Made by a program: the position numbers and the translations under genes. From positions 2,542,001 to 2,606,000 of the forward strand of contig NZ_CP129019.1 in NCBI RefSeq assembly GCF_020524355.2: a stretch of 64,000 bases of DNA, given 5' to 3'. This DNA comes from Mesobacillus subterraneus. GTDB lineage: Bacteria; Bacillota; Bacilli; Bacillales; Cytobacillaceae. Each line of letters begins with the position of its first letter. Position 1 is the stretch's first letter. Under the pieces are notes generated by a model that worked only from the letters and a program-made list of their open reading frames with translations, was not told where the DNA came from and made no database searches. Below, piece after piece: positions 1 to 14,161 of this stretch.

Positions 1-818
1 ACTTCCCTGGCAATTTTTGAATCATTCGCCTTGGAACCGATTGTATTGACCTCGCGATTCATCTCCTGAAGCAGAAAATCAAGTTTCCTGCCAAGCGGCT
101 CATCCGTCTTCACTATATCTTTGAATTGACTTACATGGCTTTCAAGCCGGGCAATCTCTTCGCTGATGTCAGCTTTATCTGCAAAGAAGGCAACCTCGGT
201 GAGGATTCTATCCTCATCTGCCTGGTTATCCATAAGTTCAGCCATTTTCTTATGAAGCCTTTCACGGTATTGCTCTACAACATTCGGTGCCAGCTTGTTC
301 ACGCTCGAAATGTTCTCTTTGAGCTGTTCGATATACTGCAATACATCCTTTTCAAGTGCTGATCCTTCCAACCTGCGCATTTGGACCAGTTGGCTGCCTG
401 CACCCTCAACGGCAGAAAGAACAAGAAGTTCAAGTTCTTCATTTTCAGCTTCTAGTTCTTCAATATGGATGATTTCTTCCCTGCTGACAATATCACGGAG
501 CTCAATTTCCCCCGTTATGCTGTACCTGTTTTTAATTTCTGATATGTGATGAACTAATTCGTCCAGGGCTTTCCAGTCAATATGTACACTTCGGCTTACT
601 ATGCCTTCGCCCTCCAAAGTTACAAATACTTCGACTCTCCCTCTTTTTATGTGTTCGCCAAGTTTCTTCTTTATTTTTTCTTCTGTTTTCAAGAGCTGCC
701 GGGGCATGCGAATATGGAATTCACAAAAACGGTGATTGACCGTTTTCACCTCGACTGTGACACTGAACCTCTCAGATTCAGCTCTGCTCCTTCCAAACCC
801 AGTCATACTGACGACCAT
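1..818 (-). CDS. yloC: YicC/YloC family endoribonuclease, 3' end outside window
   Basis: The minus frame is open from about 818 to the left edge without a stop, giving roughly 272 codons of a family usually near 290, so only the last few residues are missing. The N-terminus reads MVVSMTGFGR, the family signature, and near the edge it reads QEMNREVNTIGSKAND, the conserved C-terminal YicC motif. An ATG at 833 would add five residues (MDVSE). I prefer 818 because the protein then starts like its homologues. YicC-type proteins are stress-linked endoribonucleases. The gene lies downstream of yloB as in B. subtilis, where remA, gmk and rpoZ follow. Its upstream region consists of a dispersed repeat (845-1031). 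Confidence 0.9.
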   Translation of the reverse strand, partial: MVVSMTGFGRSRAESERFSVTVEVKTVNHRFCEFHIRMPRQLLKTEEKIKKKLGEHIKRGRVEVFVTLEGEGIVSRSVHIDWKALDELVHHISEIKNRYSITGEIELRDIVSREEIIHIEELEAENEELELLVLSAVEGAGSQLVQMRRLEGSALEKDVLQYIEQLKENISSVNKLAPNVVEQYRERLHKKMAELMDNQADEDRILTEVAFFADKADISEEIARLESHVSQFKDIVKTDEPLGRKLDFLLQEMNREVNTIGSKANDSKIARE

Positions 819-844
819 TTCAGACACATCCATTCTTGCTATAA

Positions 845-1031
845 GGCTGTTTGCGTAAAATTGTTTGTTAAAATCCTAACGCCGATTTTAACGTGATAAA
901 TGCCATTTTGTAGTTCGATATTAAGTATGCTAGCTCTTTTCTCTTAATAATCTTTGATTTTTGTGAAGTAACATAGGTCATTTACTCCTATTATGCAGTC
1001 AATAGCAACAAAGTTTGAGAAAAGAGCCTTC
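845..1031. repeat. Dispersed intergenic repeat, copy A (mate at 39914-40100)
   Basis: About 187 bp that align end to end, in the same orientation, with 39914-40100. Shared blocks include GATTTTAACGTGATAA, ATTTTTGTGA followed by GCATAGGTCATT or ACATAGGTCATT, and CAACAAAGTTTGAGAAAAGA at the right end. By eye identity is around 70 percent. It begins 12 bp from the possible yloC start, so any yloC promoter would lie in it. No reading frame is evident. The remainder up to 1198 shows nothing recognisable except a small CTCGAG-containing inverted repeat near 1112-1131. Confidence 0.7.
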
Positions 1032-1194
1032 TAAAAAGTCGAGTTTTCTGTATACCCGTGGAACAGGCTTGTTCATTTATGTAATCGCTAATACTCGTTT
1101 TTCTCGCTCTATCCTCGAGAGGGAATCTCGAGTCCAGGACGAACTAATCTTCAAAATACTTTTGGCCGTAACGGCAAGAAAGTATTGAGAAAAA

Positions 1195-1225
1195 AAGAAA
1201 GGCAATAGAGCCTTCTCTATTACCT
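1195..1225 (-). terminator. Intrinsic terminator of yloB
   Basis: On the minus strand a 10-bp stem (GGTAATAGAG / CTCTATTGCC, one G-U pair) with a 4-nt loop, followed by TTTCTTTTTTT. It begins 7 nt after the yloB stop. Confidence 0.8.
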
Positions 1226-1231
1226 AACGGA

Positions 1232-3920
1232 TTATATCATATTTCTCTTTGTTTTTCTTGCAAAAAATGTTCCTGCAAGCAAAAATGTAGGAATTGCCGA
1301 TAAGCCAATGATTAATAACCAGTCCGCCGCCAGGATTGGAACGGTATGGAATATTGGCTGCAGGACAGGTGAATAAATAACTGCAAGGACCATGACCAAA
1401 GATGAAATGACAGCCCAAACTAAATATTTGTTTTCAAACGGGTTGCGGGCGAAAATTGATTTTTCGCTTCGGCAGTCGAATACATGGATCAGCTGCGCCA
1501 TCACGAGTGTCGTAAATGCAATCGTCTGGGCATATACCAGGTCATCCGGATTTCTATTATAAACAATCATGAATGCGAATAAAGTCATCAGCCCAATCAA
1601 GAAACCTCTTGAGATGACTTTCCAGCCTAATCCGCGGGAAAATACCCCTTCCTTAGGGTGGCGCGGCGACCTTTTCATTACATCTTCCTCAGGCTGGTCT
1701 AGCCCTAATGCCATCGCAGGCAGGCCATCTGTAACCAGGTTCACCCACAGGATCTGTATCGGCACTAGCGGCAGCGGCAAACCTATGATCATCGCGAAAA
1801 GCATGACCAATATCTCCCCAACATTGGAAGCAAGTAGGTATCTGATGAACTTCCTGATATTTTCATAAATATTCCGACCTTCTTTTATTGCTGCTTTTAT
1901 AGTGGCAAAGTTATCATCCAGAAGTACGAGTGAAGAAGCTTCCTTCGCTACATCTGTACCCGCAATCCCCATAGCCACCCCAATATCTGCAGCTTTAATC
2001 GCAGGTGCATCATTTACACCATCGCCTGTCATGGCAACGATATGGACTCTGTTTTGCAGTGCCTTGACGATTTTCAGTTTATGTTCTGGAGAAACTCGTG
2101 CAAAAACAGAGACATCATCGACGATATCTTCCAGCTCAGAAACTGACATCTCTGATAACGCTTTTCCATCCAATACTTTGCTGCCTTTGGTTAAAATGCC
2201 TAACTGATTCGCAATTGCCTTGGCAGTAATGACGTGGTCACCAGTAATCATCACTGTTTTAATACCTGCGTCGCGGCATTCTTTTACAGCTGTCTTCACC
2301 TCAGGACGCGGCGGGTCGATCATACCCTGTAACCCGATGAAAACCAGATCTTTTTCAGCTTCATTTTCATGAAGGACTACTGTGTTGTGCGGAATCGGTT
2401 TGAAGGCAATTGCAATCGTTCTTAATGCGTTGCCAGCCAGCTCGTCAATCGCACCCTGGACTTTAGCAGTCAAATCTTTTGTCAGGCGCTGCTGCCTTTC
2501 GTCCCAAAGGATCGAATCACTTAATCCAATCAGGACATCCGGAGCGCCTTTTACTACAGCGAATTTACGTCCCGAATGATCTTTCACGATCATGCTCATC
2601 ATTTTTCGTTGAGAATCGAATGGAAACTCATTCACAATTTCAAACTGGCTAAGCAAGTTCTTTCTTTTGTAGCCGGCCTTCATTGCGGCAACCAGCAGAG
2701 CACCTTCAGTTGGGTCACCATCAATGGCGTATTCACCATCTTTGTCAATCATTTCAGCGTGGTTGCATAGCATGCCAAATGTCAGCAGCTGCTGCAGAGA
2801 TTTTTCATTTTGCGGATCCACGGATTTATCATTATGAAAGAACAAGCCTGTCGGTGAGTAGCCTACACCATCGACAGTCCAGGTTTTATTACCACTCCAT
2901 AGATGAGTGACAGTCATTTTGTTCTGTGTCATTGTACCTGTTTTGTCAGAACAAATGACAGAGGCACAGCCAAGTGTCTCCACTGCCGGCAGCTTCCTGA
3001 CGATCGCATTCTTCCTGATCATTCTTTGAACACCGAGTGACAATGCCACTGTAATCGCTGGAAGGCCCTCAGGGATGGCAGCCACTGCCAAGCTGACGCC
3101 CGCTAGGAACATCGTATATAAATCATGCCCCTGAAGCACTCCAATCCCTACTACTAATAGGGTTAAGAAAAGAGCTGCTGTAATCAGGGTCTTTCCCAAC
3201 TGTTCAAGTCTGCGCTGCAACGGAGTTTCCTGTGTTTCGGCCGTCTGGAGCAAATCGGCAATCTGGCCCATTGCTGTTTTCATACCTGTCGCAACAACAA
3301 CACCAGTTCCAGTTCCCCTTGTCACCATCGTACCCATAAACGCCATGTTTTCCATATCACCCAGTCCCGGGTTAGGAATCCTCAACGGACTTGTGTTTTT
3401 TTTGTACTGGGACCGACTCTCCCGTAAGCGCTGACTCTTCAATTTCAAGACTTCTGGATTCAATCAAGCGAATATCCGCACCAATCCTGTCCCCGCTAAT
3501 AAATTTGAGGATATCTCCAGGTACGACTTCCTTTGACGGAATCTTGGTCCACTCTCCATCACGCAAAGCATGGACTTGCGGAGCAGAAAGCTCTTTCAGG
3601 GCATCAAGTGATTTTTCCGCCTTTCTTTCCTGGAAAAACCCTAAAATGCCATTTACAAGAACAATGGCTATGATTGCGATCGCATCGACCATTTCACCGA
3701 GAAGTCCTGATATCAACGTTGCTGCAAGGAGCACCAGTACCATGAAATCCTTGAACTGGCTGAAGAATAATAACAGGGCCGATTGTTTCTCCCCCTCGGC
3801 CAATACATTATATCCATGCTGTTCACTTCTGCGTTTTACTTCCTTTTCGTCCAATCCTTCTGTAAAATCTGTTCTTAAGGCACTAGCTATTTCACTTTCA
3901 TTCATCTCATGGAACTTCAT
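1232..3920 (-). pseudogene. yloB: P-type Ca2+-transporting ATPase, single-nucleotide frameshift
   Basis: Two overlapping frames together encode a PMCA/SERCA-like P2 ATPase. The N-terminal part (3920 to about 3400) has the cation ATPase N-domain and the TGES actuator motif. The C-terminal part has PEGL in a membrane helix, the phosphorylation site DKTGTMTQ, the hinge TGDGVNDAPA and the last membrane helices. The frame changes at an A8 run (minus strand; 3396-3403), just after TGESVPVQK. With seven A the frame is continuous and encodes 895 residues, against about 890 for B. subtilis YloB. AGGAGG lies about 15 nt before the ATG. YloB is a sporulation-associated calcium pump. As written, the protein would stop after 182 residues. 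Confidence 0.85.
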
Positions 3921-4004
3921 GGGGCCATCACACTTCCTCCTTGTTTGTCCTACTCTAAAGAAAGCTTATTCAGCCCTGTCCAAAAAAATGATAAGATGTT
4001 TATA

Positions 4005-4177
4005 GAAAAGCGGAGGCGACTGTCCAACTCCGACAAGCGCTGGAGGGCCTGACATTGAAGTCGTTCTTTGACTTCATTGTCAGGACCGAAGCGACTCGAG
4101 GAGTTAGGGAGCCGCGGCTGGACAATAGAAAAGCGGAAGCGCCTTGGTCAGCTCCGACAAGCGTTGGAGTATTAGAA
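4005..4177 (+). repeat. REP/MITE-like palindromic repeat, long copy
   Basis: Starts with AGAAAAGCGGAGGCGACT and includes CGACAAGCGCTGGAG. A hairpin follows: CCTGACATTGAAGTC, a short loop, GACTTCATTGTCAGG. It ends with GAAGCGACTCGAGGAGTTAG. A second truncated head, AGAAAAGCGGAAGCGCC, begins at about 4131. Related copies are at 20191, 21030, 31187, 37165 and, inverted, 56836. It occupies most of the 314-bp yloB-yloA divergent gap, so promoters of both genes are inside or beside it. Confidence 0.75.
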
Positions 4178-4234
4178 AAGCGATGCAGACATATACAATT
4201 GCACGAGAGATAAATAGAAAAGGATGTATTTCAC

Positions 4235-5944
4235 ATGTCATTTGACGGATTGTTTACAAGAGCCATTACAAACGAACTCTCCTTCCTTCTTAAAGGGGGA
4301 CGAATCAATAAAATCCACCAGCCGTATAAAAATGAAATGATCCTGGCTGTGAGGGCAAATGGAGTTAACCATAAGCTGCTTTTGTCTGCTCATCCGAGCT
4401 ACGCCAGGGTTCAAGTTACAAACGAGCAATATGATAACCCAAACGAACCACCAATGTTCTGTATGCTTCTCCGCAAGCATCTTGAAGGCTCCATAATAGA
4501 AGATATCAAGCAGGCCGGACTTGACCGGATGATAATTTTTGACGTAAAAGGAAGAAATGAAATCGGCGATATATCATACAAGCAGCTGATTGTTGAAATT
4601 ATGGGACGCCACAGCAACATTATCATCGTCGATAAGAACAGGAACATGATCCTAGACAGCATCAAGCATGTATCATTTGCCGTGAATACACACAGGGCCA
4701 TCATGCCTGGGCAAGAATACGTCATGCCTCCGCAACAGGAGAAAATGAACCCGTTTGAAGCCCAGGAAGAAGACGTACTAAGAGCCATCGATTTTAATGC
4801 AGGCAAACTCGATAAGCAACTCGTTTCAAGTTTTGCTGGAGTATCACCGGTATTGGCTAGGGAAATAGTGTTTAAAGCTGGCCTTGCGAACCGCACGACC
4901 CTTCCAAAGGCCTTCATCTCAGTGTTGAGTGAGTTCAAAGAACACCACTACCAGCCTTCCATTACGAATGGTGGCAATAAAGAGGCATTTTACCTGATTC
5001 CGCTTGAACATTTGAAGGGTGAAACAAAATCCTTTGAATCTCTAAGCAGTCTGCTCGACCGTTATTATTTTGGCAAAGCGGAACGTGACCGCGTCAAGCA
5101 GCAGGGCAATGATCTGGAGCGCCTGATTGCAAATGAGAAGGAGAAAAATGAGAAGAAGATCATAAAGCTTGAATTGACTCTTGAAGATGCAAAAAAGGCT
5201 GAGCAGTATCAATTATATGGAGAGCTACTGACCGCCAACATCTTCATGGCTAAAAAAGGCATGAAGGAAATCACCGTTGTTAATTATTATGATGAAGACG
5301 GTGCTTCGATCACAATTCCGCTGGAGCAACGGAAAACACCTTCGGAAAATGCCCAAAGATACTTTACAAAGTATCAAAAGGCGAAGAAATCCGTGAATAT
5401 TGTTAAAGAACAAATTGAAATAGCCAGAGCTGAAGTCACCTACTTCGATTCTCTTCTTCAGCAGGTTGAAGCCGCTTCCCCAAAGGATATTGAGGAGATC
5501 AGGGAAGAGTTGATTGAAGGCGGATATATTCGCGCCCGGCAGAAAAAGGGGAATAAAAACAAACAAAACCTTAAGCCGCTTCTAGAAAAATACAGTTCTT
5601 CCGACGGAACTGAACTCCTTGTCGGGAAGAATAATAAGCAAAATGATTATCTAACTAACAAGGTCGCAGCACGTGATGAAATATGGCTCCATACAAAAGA
5701 TATACCGGGATCCCATGTTGTCATCCGCAGCAAAGAGCCATCTGAAGAAACGATTCTCGAAGCAGCCCAGATTGCGGCCTATTTCAGTAAAGCACGAAAT
5801 TCCAGCTCTGTTCCTGTAGACTTCACTAAGGTGCGACATGTAAAGAAGCCAGCAGGCGCAAAGCCTGGGTTTGTTATATACGATCAGCAGCAGACCGTAT
5901 ACGTCACGCCGGATGAAGATATGATCCTGAAATTGAAACAGTAA
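4235..5944 (+). CDS. rqcH: RqcH, ribosome quality control NEMF-family protein
   Basis: 569 aa (YloA, formerly annotated as fibronectin-binding protein A). The order is NFACT-N domain (about 1-200), helical and coiled-coil middle (about 270-440, charged [13 protein letters not shown]), then the NFACT-R/DUF814 domain (about 450-550, with [14 protein letters not shown]). The Asp97-Arg98 pair that is essential in B. subtilis RqcH falls at exactly these positions (GLDRM). RqcH binds stalled 50S subunits and recruits tRNA-Ala to add C-terminal poly-alanine degrons. AAAGGATG precedes the ATG. It is divergent from yloB, as in B. subtilis. Confidence 0.95.
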   Translation: MSFDGLFTRAITNELSFLLKGGRINKIHQPYKNEMILAVRANGVNHKLLLSAHPSYARVQVTNEQYDNPNEPPMFCMLLRKHLEGSIIEDIKQAGLDRMIIFDVKGRNEIGDISYKQLIVEIMGRHSNIIIVDKNRNMILDSIKHVSFAVNTHRAIMPGQEYVMPPQQEKMNPFEAQEEDVLRAIDFNAGKLDKQLVSSFAGVSPVLAREIVFKAGLANRTTLPKAFISVLSEFKEHHYQPSITNGGNKEAFYLIPLEHLKGETKSFESLSSLLDRYYFGKAERDRVKQQGNDLERLIANEKEKNEKKIIKLELTLEDAKKAEQYQLYGELLTANIFMAKKGMKEITVVNYYDEDGASITIPLEQRKTPSENAQRYFTKYQKAKKSVNIVKEQIEIARAEVTYFDSLLQQVEAASPKDIEEIREELIEGGYIRARQKKGNKNKQNLKPLLEKYSSSDGTELLVGKNNKQNDYLTNKVAARDEIWLHTKDIPGSHVVIRSKEPSEETILEAAQIAAYFSKARNSSSVPVDFTKVRHVKKPAGAKPGFVIYDQQQTVYVTPDEDMILKLKQ

Positions 5945-5950
5945 CATTAA

Positions 5951-5984
5951 GAAACCCGCCTTGATTTTAGAGGCGGGTTTTAGA
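5951..5984 (+). terminator. Intrinsic terminator between yloA and the DedA gene
   Basis: A 9-bp stem, AAACCCGCC / GGCGGGTTT, followed by TTAGA. It lies between convergent genes and may serve both. Confidence 0.75.
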
Positions 5985-5997
5985 TTATATATCCATT

Positions 5998-6645
5998 TCA
6001 GGCGATTGCCTCTTTTTTCTTTTTATATTGTTTTATAAAACCAATGATTGCAGGAATGAACGCAGTAGAAGATACCATCAATAAGGTGAAAAATAAGTTA
6101 TTCACTACCCAGTCAATATTCCCAAGCAAATGCCCTGCAGTCAGCCATAAAGTCGTCCATATCAGCCCTCCGATAAGGTTGTAGCTTAAAAATGTTCTAA
6201 ATTCATATCCCGTGTACCCTGATACAAAAGGTACAGAGGTTCTCATGAGCGGGACGAAACGTGAGGCAGAAATGGCTATCTTGCCATAATCAGACAAGAA
6301 ATCCTTCGCCTTACCAATAGATTTATCTGATGTTAGACGGTTTAAATAATGTTTCTTTGAGTTTAACTTCCTTAACAGCTTGCCAATCAAGAAATTCTGG
6401 CTGTCACCAAGGATCGTAGCAGCCGCAAATAAGATAAACAAGGTTTTAAAATTCAAGTCTCCGGTCGCGGCAAGAGTACCGCTTGCAAAGACCATTGAAT
6501 CTCCTGGCAAAAAAGTGAGGATGACAAAACCCGTTTTAAAATAAACAATCAAAAACAGCATGATGTAAATCGCTGCCCCAAACTCATCGATATAGTAGTG
6601 GAGACTACTATCAATATTTTTCAGCACTTGAATAATTTCGTCCAT
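5998..6645 (-). CDS. DedA family (SNARE-associated/VTT domain) membrane protein
   Basis: 215 aa from the ATG at 6645, which follows GGTGG at a good distance; the frame is open further upstream, but those residues look non-coding. Family features are FLPGDSMVFASGTLA near the N-terminus, the conserved SRFVPLMRTSVPFVSGYTGYEFRTFLSYN (quoted in parts: SRFVPLMRTSVP and FVSGYTG), and C-terminal hydrophobic helices ending in KKKK. DedA proteins act in lipid (undecaprenyl phosphate or phospholipid) flipping and envelope homeostasis. In B. subtilis this position downstream of pyrE holds the cysH sulfate operon, so this gene is a local difference. It is monocistronic, between two terminators. Confidence 0.88.
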   Translation of the reverse strand: MDEIIQVLKNIDSSLHYYIDEFGAAIYIMLFLIVYFKTGFVILTFLPGDSMVFASGTLAATGDLNFKTLFILFAAATILGDSQNFLIGKLLRKLNSKKHYLNRLTSDKSIGKAKDFLSDYGKIAISASRFVPLMRTSVPFVSGYTGYEFRTFLSYNLIGGLIWTTLWLTAGHLLGNIDWVVNNLFFTLLMVSSTAFIPAIIGFIKQYKKKKEAIA

Positions 6646-6771
6646 GCTTTCCACCGTCCCCTCTACTTGGCATACAATCAACAACTTTCTAATCATATTG
6701 AAACACATACATTGGCTGCTTTGCCACTGAATGAAACGCATACTATCTTATTAATGTATTCTCTTCCATGA

Positions 6772-6800
6772 AAAAAGCGTACCCTCATTCAAGGATACGC
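6772..6800 (-). terminator. Terminator of the pyr operon
   Basis: Minus-strand stem GCGTATCC / GGGTACGC with a loop of about 8 nt, followed by seven T. It lies 24 nt after the pyrE stop. Confidence 0.85.
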
Positions 6801-6823
6801 AAATAATAAACTTTTTTTCTTTT

Positions 6824-7467
6824 TTATACTTTATAAGTATCACTTTTTACAGCTAACCATTCTGCTGGATTCTTCTGCCATTGAACCAGGCTTTTCTGGT
6901 TTTCACCCGTGATCATCCCTTTTTCCTCAGCAATAGTTGATAGTACATTAAAATCCGTTAAAGAATAAGCTGTGATATCAGCAGCCTTAAGCTTCTGCGT
7001 ACCTTTTTCCAATCCATATGTAAAAATCGATACAACCCCGAGTACTTCGCAGCCTGATTCTCGCAATGCCTCAACCGCTTCAATGACGCTGCCACCAGTT
7101 GAGATCAGATCCTCGACAACGACGACCTTCTGGCCTTCGGTCACCTTTCCTTCGATTTGATTTCCTTTTCCATGCCCCTTAGCTTTCGAGCGGACATAAC
7201 TCATCGGCAAATCAAGCAGTTCGCTGACCCAGGCGGCATGAGGTATACCAGCAGTAGCCGTCCCAGCAATCATTTCAGCCTCTGGAAAATGCTCAACAAT
7301 CAAACTTTTCAGCCCTTCAGCTACTTTTCTGCGAATAGATGGGTAGGATAGTGTGAGTCGGTTATCGCAGTAGATCGGCGACTTCATTCCCGAAGACCAA
7401 GTAAATGGGTCTTCAGGCTGCAAGCTAACGGCTTCGATTTCTAGCAATGCTTCTGCTATTTCTCTTT

Positions 7468-7471
<4 letters not shown>
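6824..7471 (-). CDS. pyrE: Orotate phosphoribosyltransferase
   Basis: 215 aa. Converts orotate and PRPP to OMP. The PRPP-binding signature [17 protein letters not shown] and the N-terminal [20 protein letters not shown] are typical. The ATG at 7471 is chosen over an upstream one because GGAAGGGTG precedes it and because it overlaps the pyrF stop as ATGA. It is the last gene of the pyr operon. Confidence 0.97.
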
Positions 7472-9864
<2,393 letters not shown>

Positions 9865-9868
<4 letters not shown>

Positions 9869-12800
9869 GAAAGCACACCTTCTTTGGCTGGCTCCATCGG
9901 CTTTAAGGCATCTGCTGAAAATGTCATAGATTCAATGACTCTTAAAATCGCTTTTGCAGTGTCCAGTGATGTAAGGCATGGAACACCATTTTCAACAGAT
10001 TCTCTGCGGATCCTGAATCCATCACGTTCTGGCTGCTTCCCTTTTGTCAGCGTATTGATGACCATCTGTGCTTCTCCCTTACGGATGACATCGATCAGAT
10101 TCAAGCCTTCTGATCCGATCTTTCCGACTGTTTTCACCTTAATACCGGCAGTCTCCAGGTATTTCGCTGTACCTTCTGTCGCCATCAATTGATAACCAAT
10201 GTTCGAGAATCTTTTCGCAAGTGCCAATGTCTCTTCTTTGTCCTTATCTGCAACCGTAAGCAGGACTGTGCCGAATTCCTTAATTTTCATACCAGCAGCA
10301 ATCATCCCTTTATACAAAGCTTTTTCGAGTGTCGTATCCTTGCCCATAACTTCCCCTGTTGATTTCATTTCTGACCCGAGAGTAATGTCCACCCGGCGTA
10401 ATTTTTCAAATGAGAACACCGGTACCTTTACAAAAACTCCATCCTGCTCTGGAACAAGTCCTGTTTCGTACCCCTGCTCAGGCAGGCTCTGCCCAAGAAT
10501 GACCTTTGTAGCGATTTTTGCCATCGGAACATTCGTGATTTTACTCAGGAATGGTACCGTACGGCTAGAGCGAGGGTTCACTTCGAGCACATAGACCTCT
10601 TCATTTGCAATGACGTATTGAATATTCAGCAAACCGACAATGTTCAGCCCTCTTGCAAGTTCAATCGTATAGTTCATTAGCTTTTGTTTAATTTCTTCGC
10701 TGAGGCTTTGCGGCGGATAGACACCGATCGAGTCACCAGAATGGACACCAGCTCTTTCAATATGCTCCATGATTCCAGGGATCAGTACATTCTCCCCATC
10801 TGAAATCGCATCGACTTCCACTTCCTTTCCAGTCAAATAACGGTCAATCAGCACAGGATATTCCGGATTTATTTTGACCGCGTTTTTCATGTAATGAAGA
10901 AGTTCTTCTTCCTTATAAACAATCTCCATCGCCCTGCCGCCGAGTACATAGGATGGACGAACTAGAACTGGATAGCCGATTTCTGATGCAATCAACGCTG
11001 CTTCTCTGACTGATTTCGCCGTGTTTCCCTTCGGCAAAGGAATTTGCAGGTTAGAAAGTGCGTGTTCAAATTTATCACGGTCCTCCGCACGATCCAAATC
11101 TTCCAGACTTGTTCCGAGAATCTTCACTCCTCTGTCCACAAGCTTTGAAGCCAGGTTAATCGCTGTTTGGCCGCCGAATTGAACGACGGCGCCAATTGGG
11201 TTTTCTAGATTGATAATGTTCATGACATCCTCAATGGTTAACGGTTCAAAGTACAACTTATCCGAGATGCTAAAATCAGTAGAGACCGTCTCAGGATTAT
11301 TATTGACGATGATTGCCTCATAACCCGCCTCTTTGATCGCTTTTACGGAGTGAACAGTTGCATAATCGAACTCGATTCCCTGCCCGATTCTGATTGGCCC
11401 GGAGCCGAGCACAATGACGCTTTTTCTATCTGTCACTACAGATTCATTTTCTTCTTCATATGTGCTGTAGAAGTATGGCGTTTCCGACTCGAACTCAGCG
11501 GCACAGGTATCGACCATTTTAAAAACGGGAATCAGATTGTTTTCAAGCCGCCATTGGTATACTGCCTGTTCTTCGACCTTCCACAGATTCGCAATGACCT
11601 TATCGGAAAAGCCTTTTCGCTTTGCTAATCTCGCTGTTTCAAAGTCAAACTTATTTTCAGCAAGCTCGTGCTCAAAAGCTATTACTCTTTCTAATTTATG
11701 AAGGAAGAATAAATCGATTTTGCTCCAGCTGTGAAGAGTTTCTATTTTGATTCCTCTTCTGATAGCTTCTGCCAGGTAAAATAATCTCTCGTCTCCAGCC
11801 TTGCGGATTCTCTTTTCAATCAATTCATCGTTGATTTCTTTTTGATTATTCAAAGAAAGGTGGATCACATCTGCTTCAAGCGAACGAATCGCTTTCAGTA
11901 ATGACTCTTCGAACGTGCGTCCGATTGCCATCACTTCACCGGTTGCTTTCATCTGTGTTCCAAGTGTACGGTTCGCGGATTCGAACTTGTCAAAAGGCCA
12001 GCGCGGGATTTTTGTTACAACATAATCAAGCGCAGGCTCAAAGCAGGCATATGTTTTTCCTGTCACCGGGTTCAGCATTTCATCAAGTGTCAACCCTACA
12101 GCAATTTTTGCCGCAAGCTTGGCGATTGGGTAGCCTGTCGCCTTCGATGCTAGGGCAGAGGACCGGCTGACTCGCGGATTCACTTCGATCACATAATAGT
12201 TAAAGCTGTCAGGGTCAAGTGCGAGCTGAACATTGCAGCCGCCTTCGATTTTTAGGGCCCTGATAATTTTCAGACTGGCATTCCTAAGCAACTGGTATTC
12301 GCGGTCGCTCAATGTCTGACTCGGTGCCACGACGATGGAATCTCCTGTATGGACTCCGACCGGATCGAAGTTTTCCATATTGCAGACTACAATGGCATTG
12401 TCATTGCTGTCACGCATCACTTCGTATTCAATTTCCTTGAACCCGGCAATGCTCTTTTCAAGCAAACATTGGCCTACAGGGCTGTTTTTAATACCACTTG
12501 ACACAATCTCAATCAATTCTTTCTCGTTGCTGCAGATACCGCCACCTGTTCCTCCCATCGTAAAAGCAGGGCGGACAATCACGGGATATCCGATTCTCTC
12601 CACAAAAGTATAGGCCTCTTCAAGGTTGTGAATGATGTCGCTGTCAGGGACCGGCTGGCCGAGTTCATTCATCAGGTTCCTGAATAATTCCCTGTCCTCC
12701 GCCTGGTTGATCGCTTCAAGCTTTGTACCTAGGATCTTCACTCCACATTCATCCAAAACACCTGATTTAGCGAGCTCAACAGCAAGGTTAAGTCCTGTCT

Positions 12801-13077
12801 GTCCTCCAAGTGTCGGCAGGATGGCATCCGGACGCTCCTTTCGGATGATCCTTGCCACAAACTCTAGAGTAAGAGGTTCAATGTACACTACATCCGCAAT
12901 TTCCGTGTCAGTCATGATTGTAGCAGGATTCGAGTTAACAAGAATTACCTTGTAGCCTTCTTCACGCAAAGCGATGCACGCCTGTGTTCCTGCATAATCG
13001 AATTCTGCCGCCTGGCTGATGATGATCGGGCCTGACCCAATGACTAATATACTGTTAACATCTTTACGCTTTGGCAT
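9865..13077 (-). CDS. pyrAB: Carbamoyl-phosphate synthase, pyrimidine-specific large subunit
   Basis: 1070 aa (B. subtilis PyrAB, 1071). Two homologous ATP-grasp halves (about 1-400 and 550-940) each begin with a pre-ATP-grasp motif ([19 protein letters not shown] and [19 protein letters not shown]). A C-terminal MGS-like allosteric domain follows (about 940-1070). Start 13077 is preferred over the upstream in-frame codon because GGAGG lies 9 nt before it. The gene start overlaps pyrAA by 14 nt. It makes carbamoyl phosphate from glutamine-derived ammonia, bicarbonate and 2 ATP. Confidence 0.97.
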
Positions 13078-14161
13078 TTGTGATAGCCTCCTTTTTTTCT
13101 GCTTCAACTAGCTCCAGGAATTGGTTGAATAATCCGTTCGCATCTTCCGGTCCTGGTGATGCTTCCGGATGATATTGGACAGTGAATGCGGCAGCGGTTT
13201 TATGGGCAAGGCCCTCGACACTTCCATCATTCAAAGCTATGTGCGTTACTTCAAGCTCTGTCTCCGTGATAGAGTCTTCAGTAACTGTATATCCATGATT
13301 TTGCGATGTCAGCGCTACTTTCCCTGTTCGTAAATCCTGAACCGGATGATTTGAACCACGATGGCTGAACTTCATTTTCTCTGTATTTGCACCGCAGGCA
13401 AGCGCGAACAACTGGTGGCCGAGACAAATTCCGAACATTGGAACCTTGCCCAGTAGGCCCTGGATCATTTCGATTGCTTCAGGAACATCTTTCGGGTCTC
13501 CAGGTCCATTTGACAGCATGATGCCATCCGGACTCAGGCTGAGGATTTCTTTCGCAGTGGTATTGTAAGGAACGACAATCACATCACAGTTCCGGTCTTT
13601 CAGTTCTCTCAAAATTCCATGCTTAAGGCCAAAATCAACAAGGACAACCCTGTGGCCTCTCCCAGGACTCGGATAAGCAGTTTTCGTTGAAACTTCCATT
13701 ACTTGATTGGTTGGCAGCGTTTTGCCCTTAAGAGCTGCAATAACCTTCTGGGGATTTTCATCAATCCCGCAAATAGAACCCTTCAAAGTTCCGTGTTTGC
13801 GAATGATTTTTGTCAGCTTCCTAGTATCAATTCCAGCAATGCCCGGGATGTTTTTCATTTTAAGATAAGCGTCCAAAGACAGTTCTGATCTCCAATTGGA
13901 TGGATATTCAGCATTTTCCTTTACGACGAGACCCTGGACCGCAGGGCTGATCGATTCAAAGTCATCCCTGTTGATACCGTAGTTTCCGATTAACGGATAG
14001 GTCAGCGTCACAATTTGCCCGCAGTATGATGGATCAGAAAGAATTTCCTGGTAGCCGGTCATTCCTGTGTTGAAAACAACTTCCCCAACGCTCGCCGCAT
14101 CACTTCCAAAGCTTTCTCCAACAAAAACTGTGCCGTCTTCCAAAATCAACTGTTTTTTCAT
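13064..14161 (-). CDS. pyrAA: Carbamoyl-phosphate synthase, pyrimidine-specific small subunit
   Basis: 365 aa. Glutamine amidotransferase subunit that feeds ammonia to PyrAB. N-terminal CPSase small-chain domain ([21 protein letters not shown]), then a class I GATase with the nucleophile in [15 protein letters not shown] and the catalytic His-Glu in [11 protein letters not shown]. Overlaps the pyrC stop as ATGA. Confidence 0.97.
   Translation of the reverse strand: MKKQLILEDGTVFVGESFGSDAASVGEVVFNTGMTGYQEILSDPSYCGQIVTLTYPLIGNYGINRDDFESISPAVQGLVVKENAEYPSNWRSELSLDAYLKMKNIPGIAGIDTRKLTKIIRKHGTLKGSICGIDENPQKVIAALKGKTLPTNQVMEVSTKTAYPSPGRGHRVVLVDFGLKHGILRELKDRNCDVIVVPYNTTAKEILSLSPDGIMLSNGPGDPKDVPEAIEMIQGLLGKVPMFGICLGHQLFALACGANTEKMKFSHRGSNHPVQDLRTGKVALTSQNHGYTVTEDSITETELEVTHIALNDGSVEGLAHKTAAAFTVQYHPEASPGPEDANGLFNQFLELVEAEKKEAITNAKA

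Noticed and set aside
1032-1194. Small RNA gene in the yloB-yloC gap
   Set aside because: Only weak inverted repeats and no promoter-terminator pair beyond the yloB terminator.
3391-4005. 204-codon plus-strand frame
   Set aside because: Antisense shadow of yloB; Ser-rich composition, no family match, no ribosome site.
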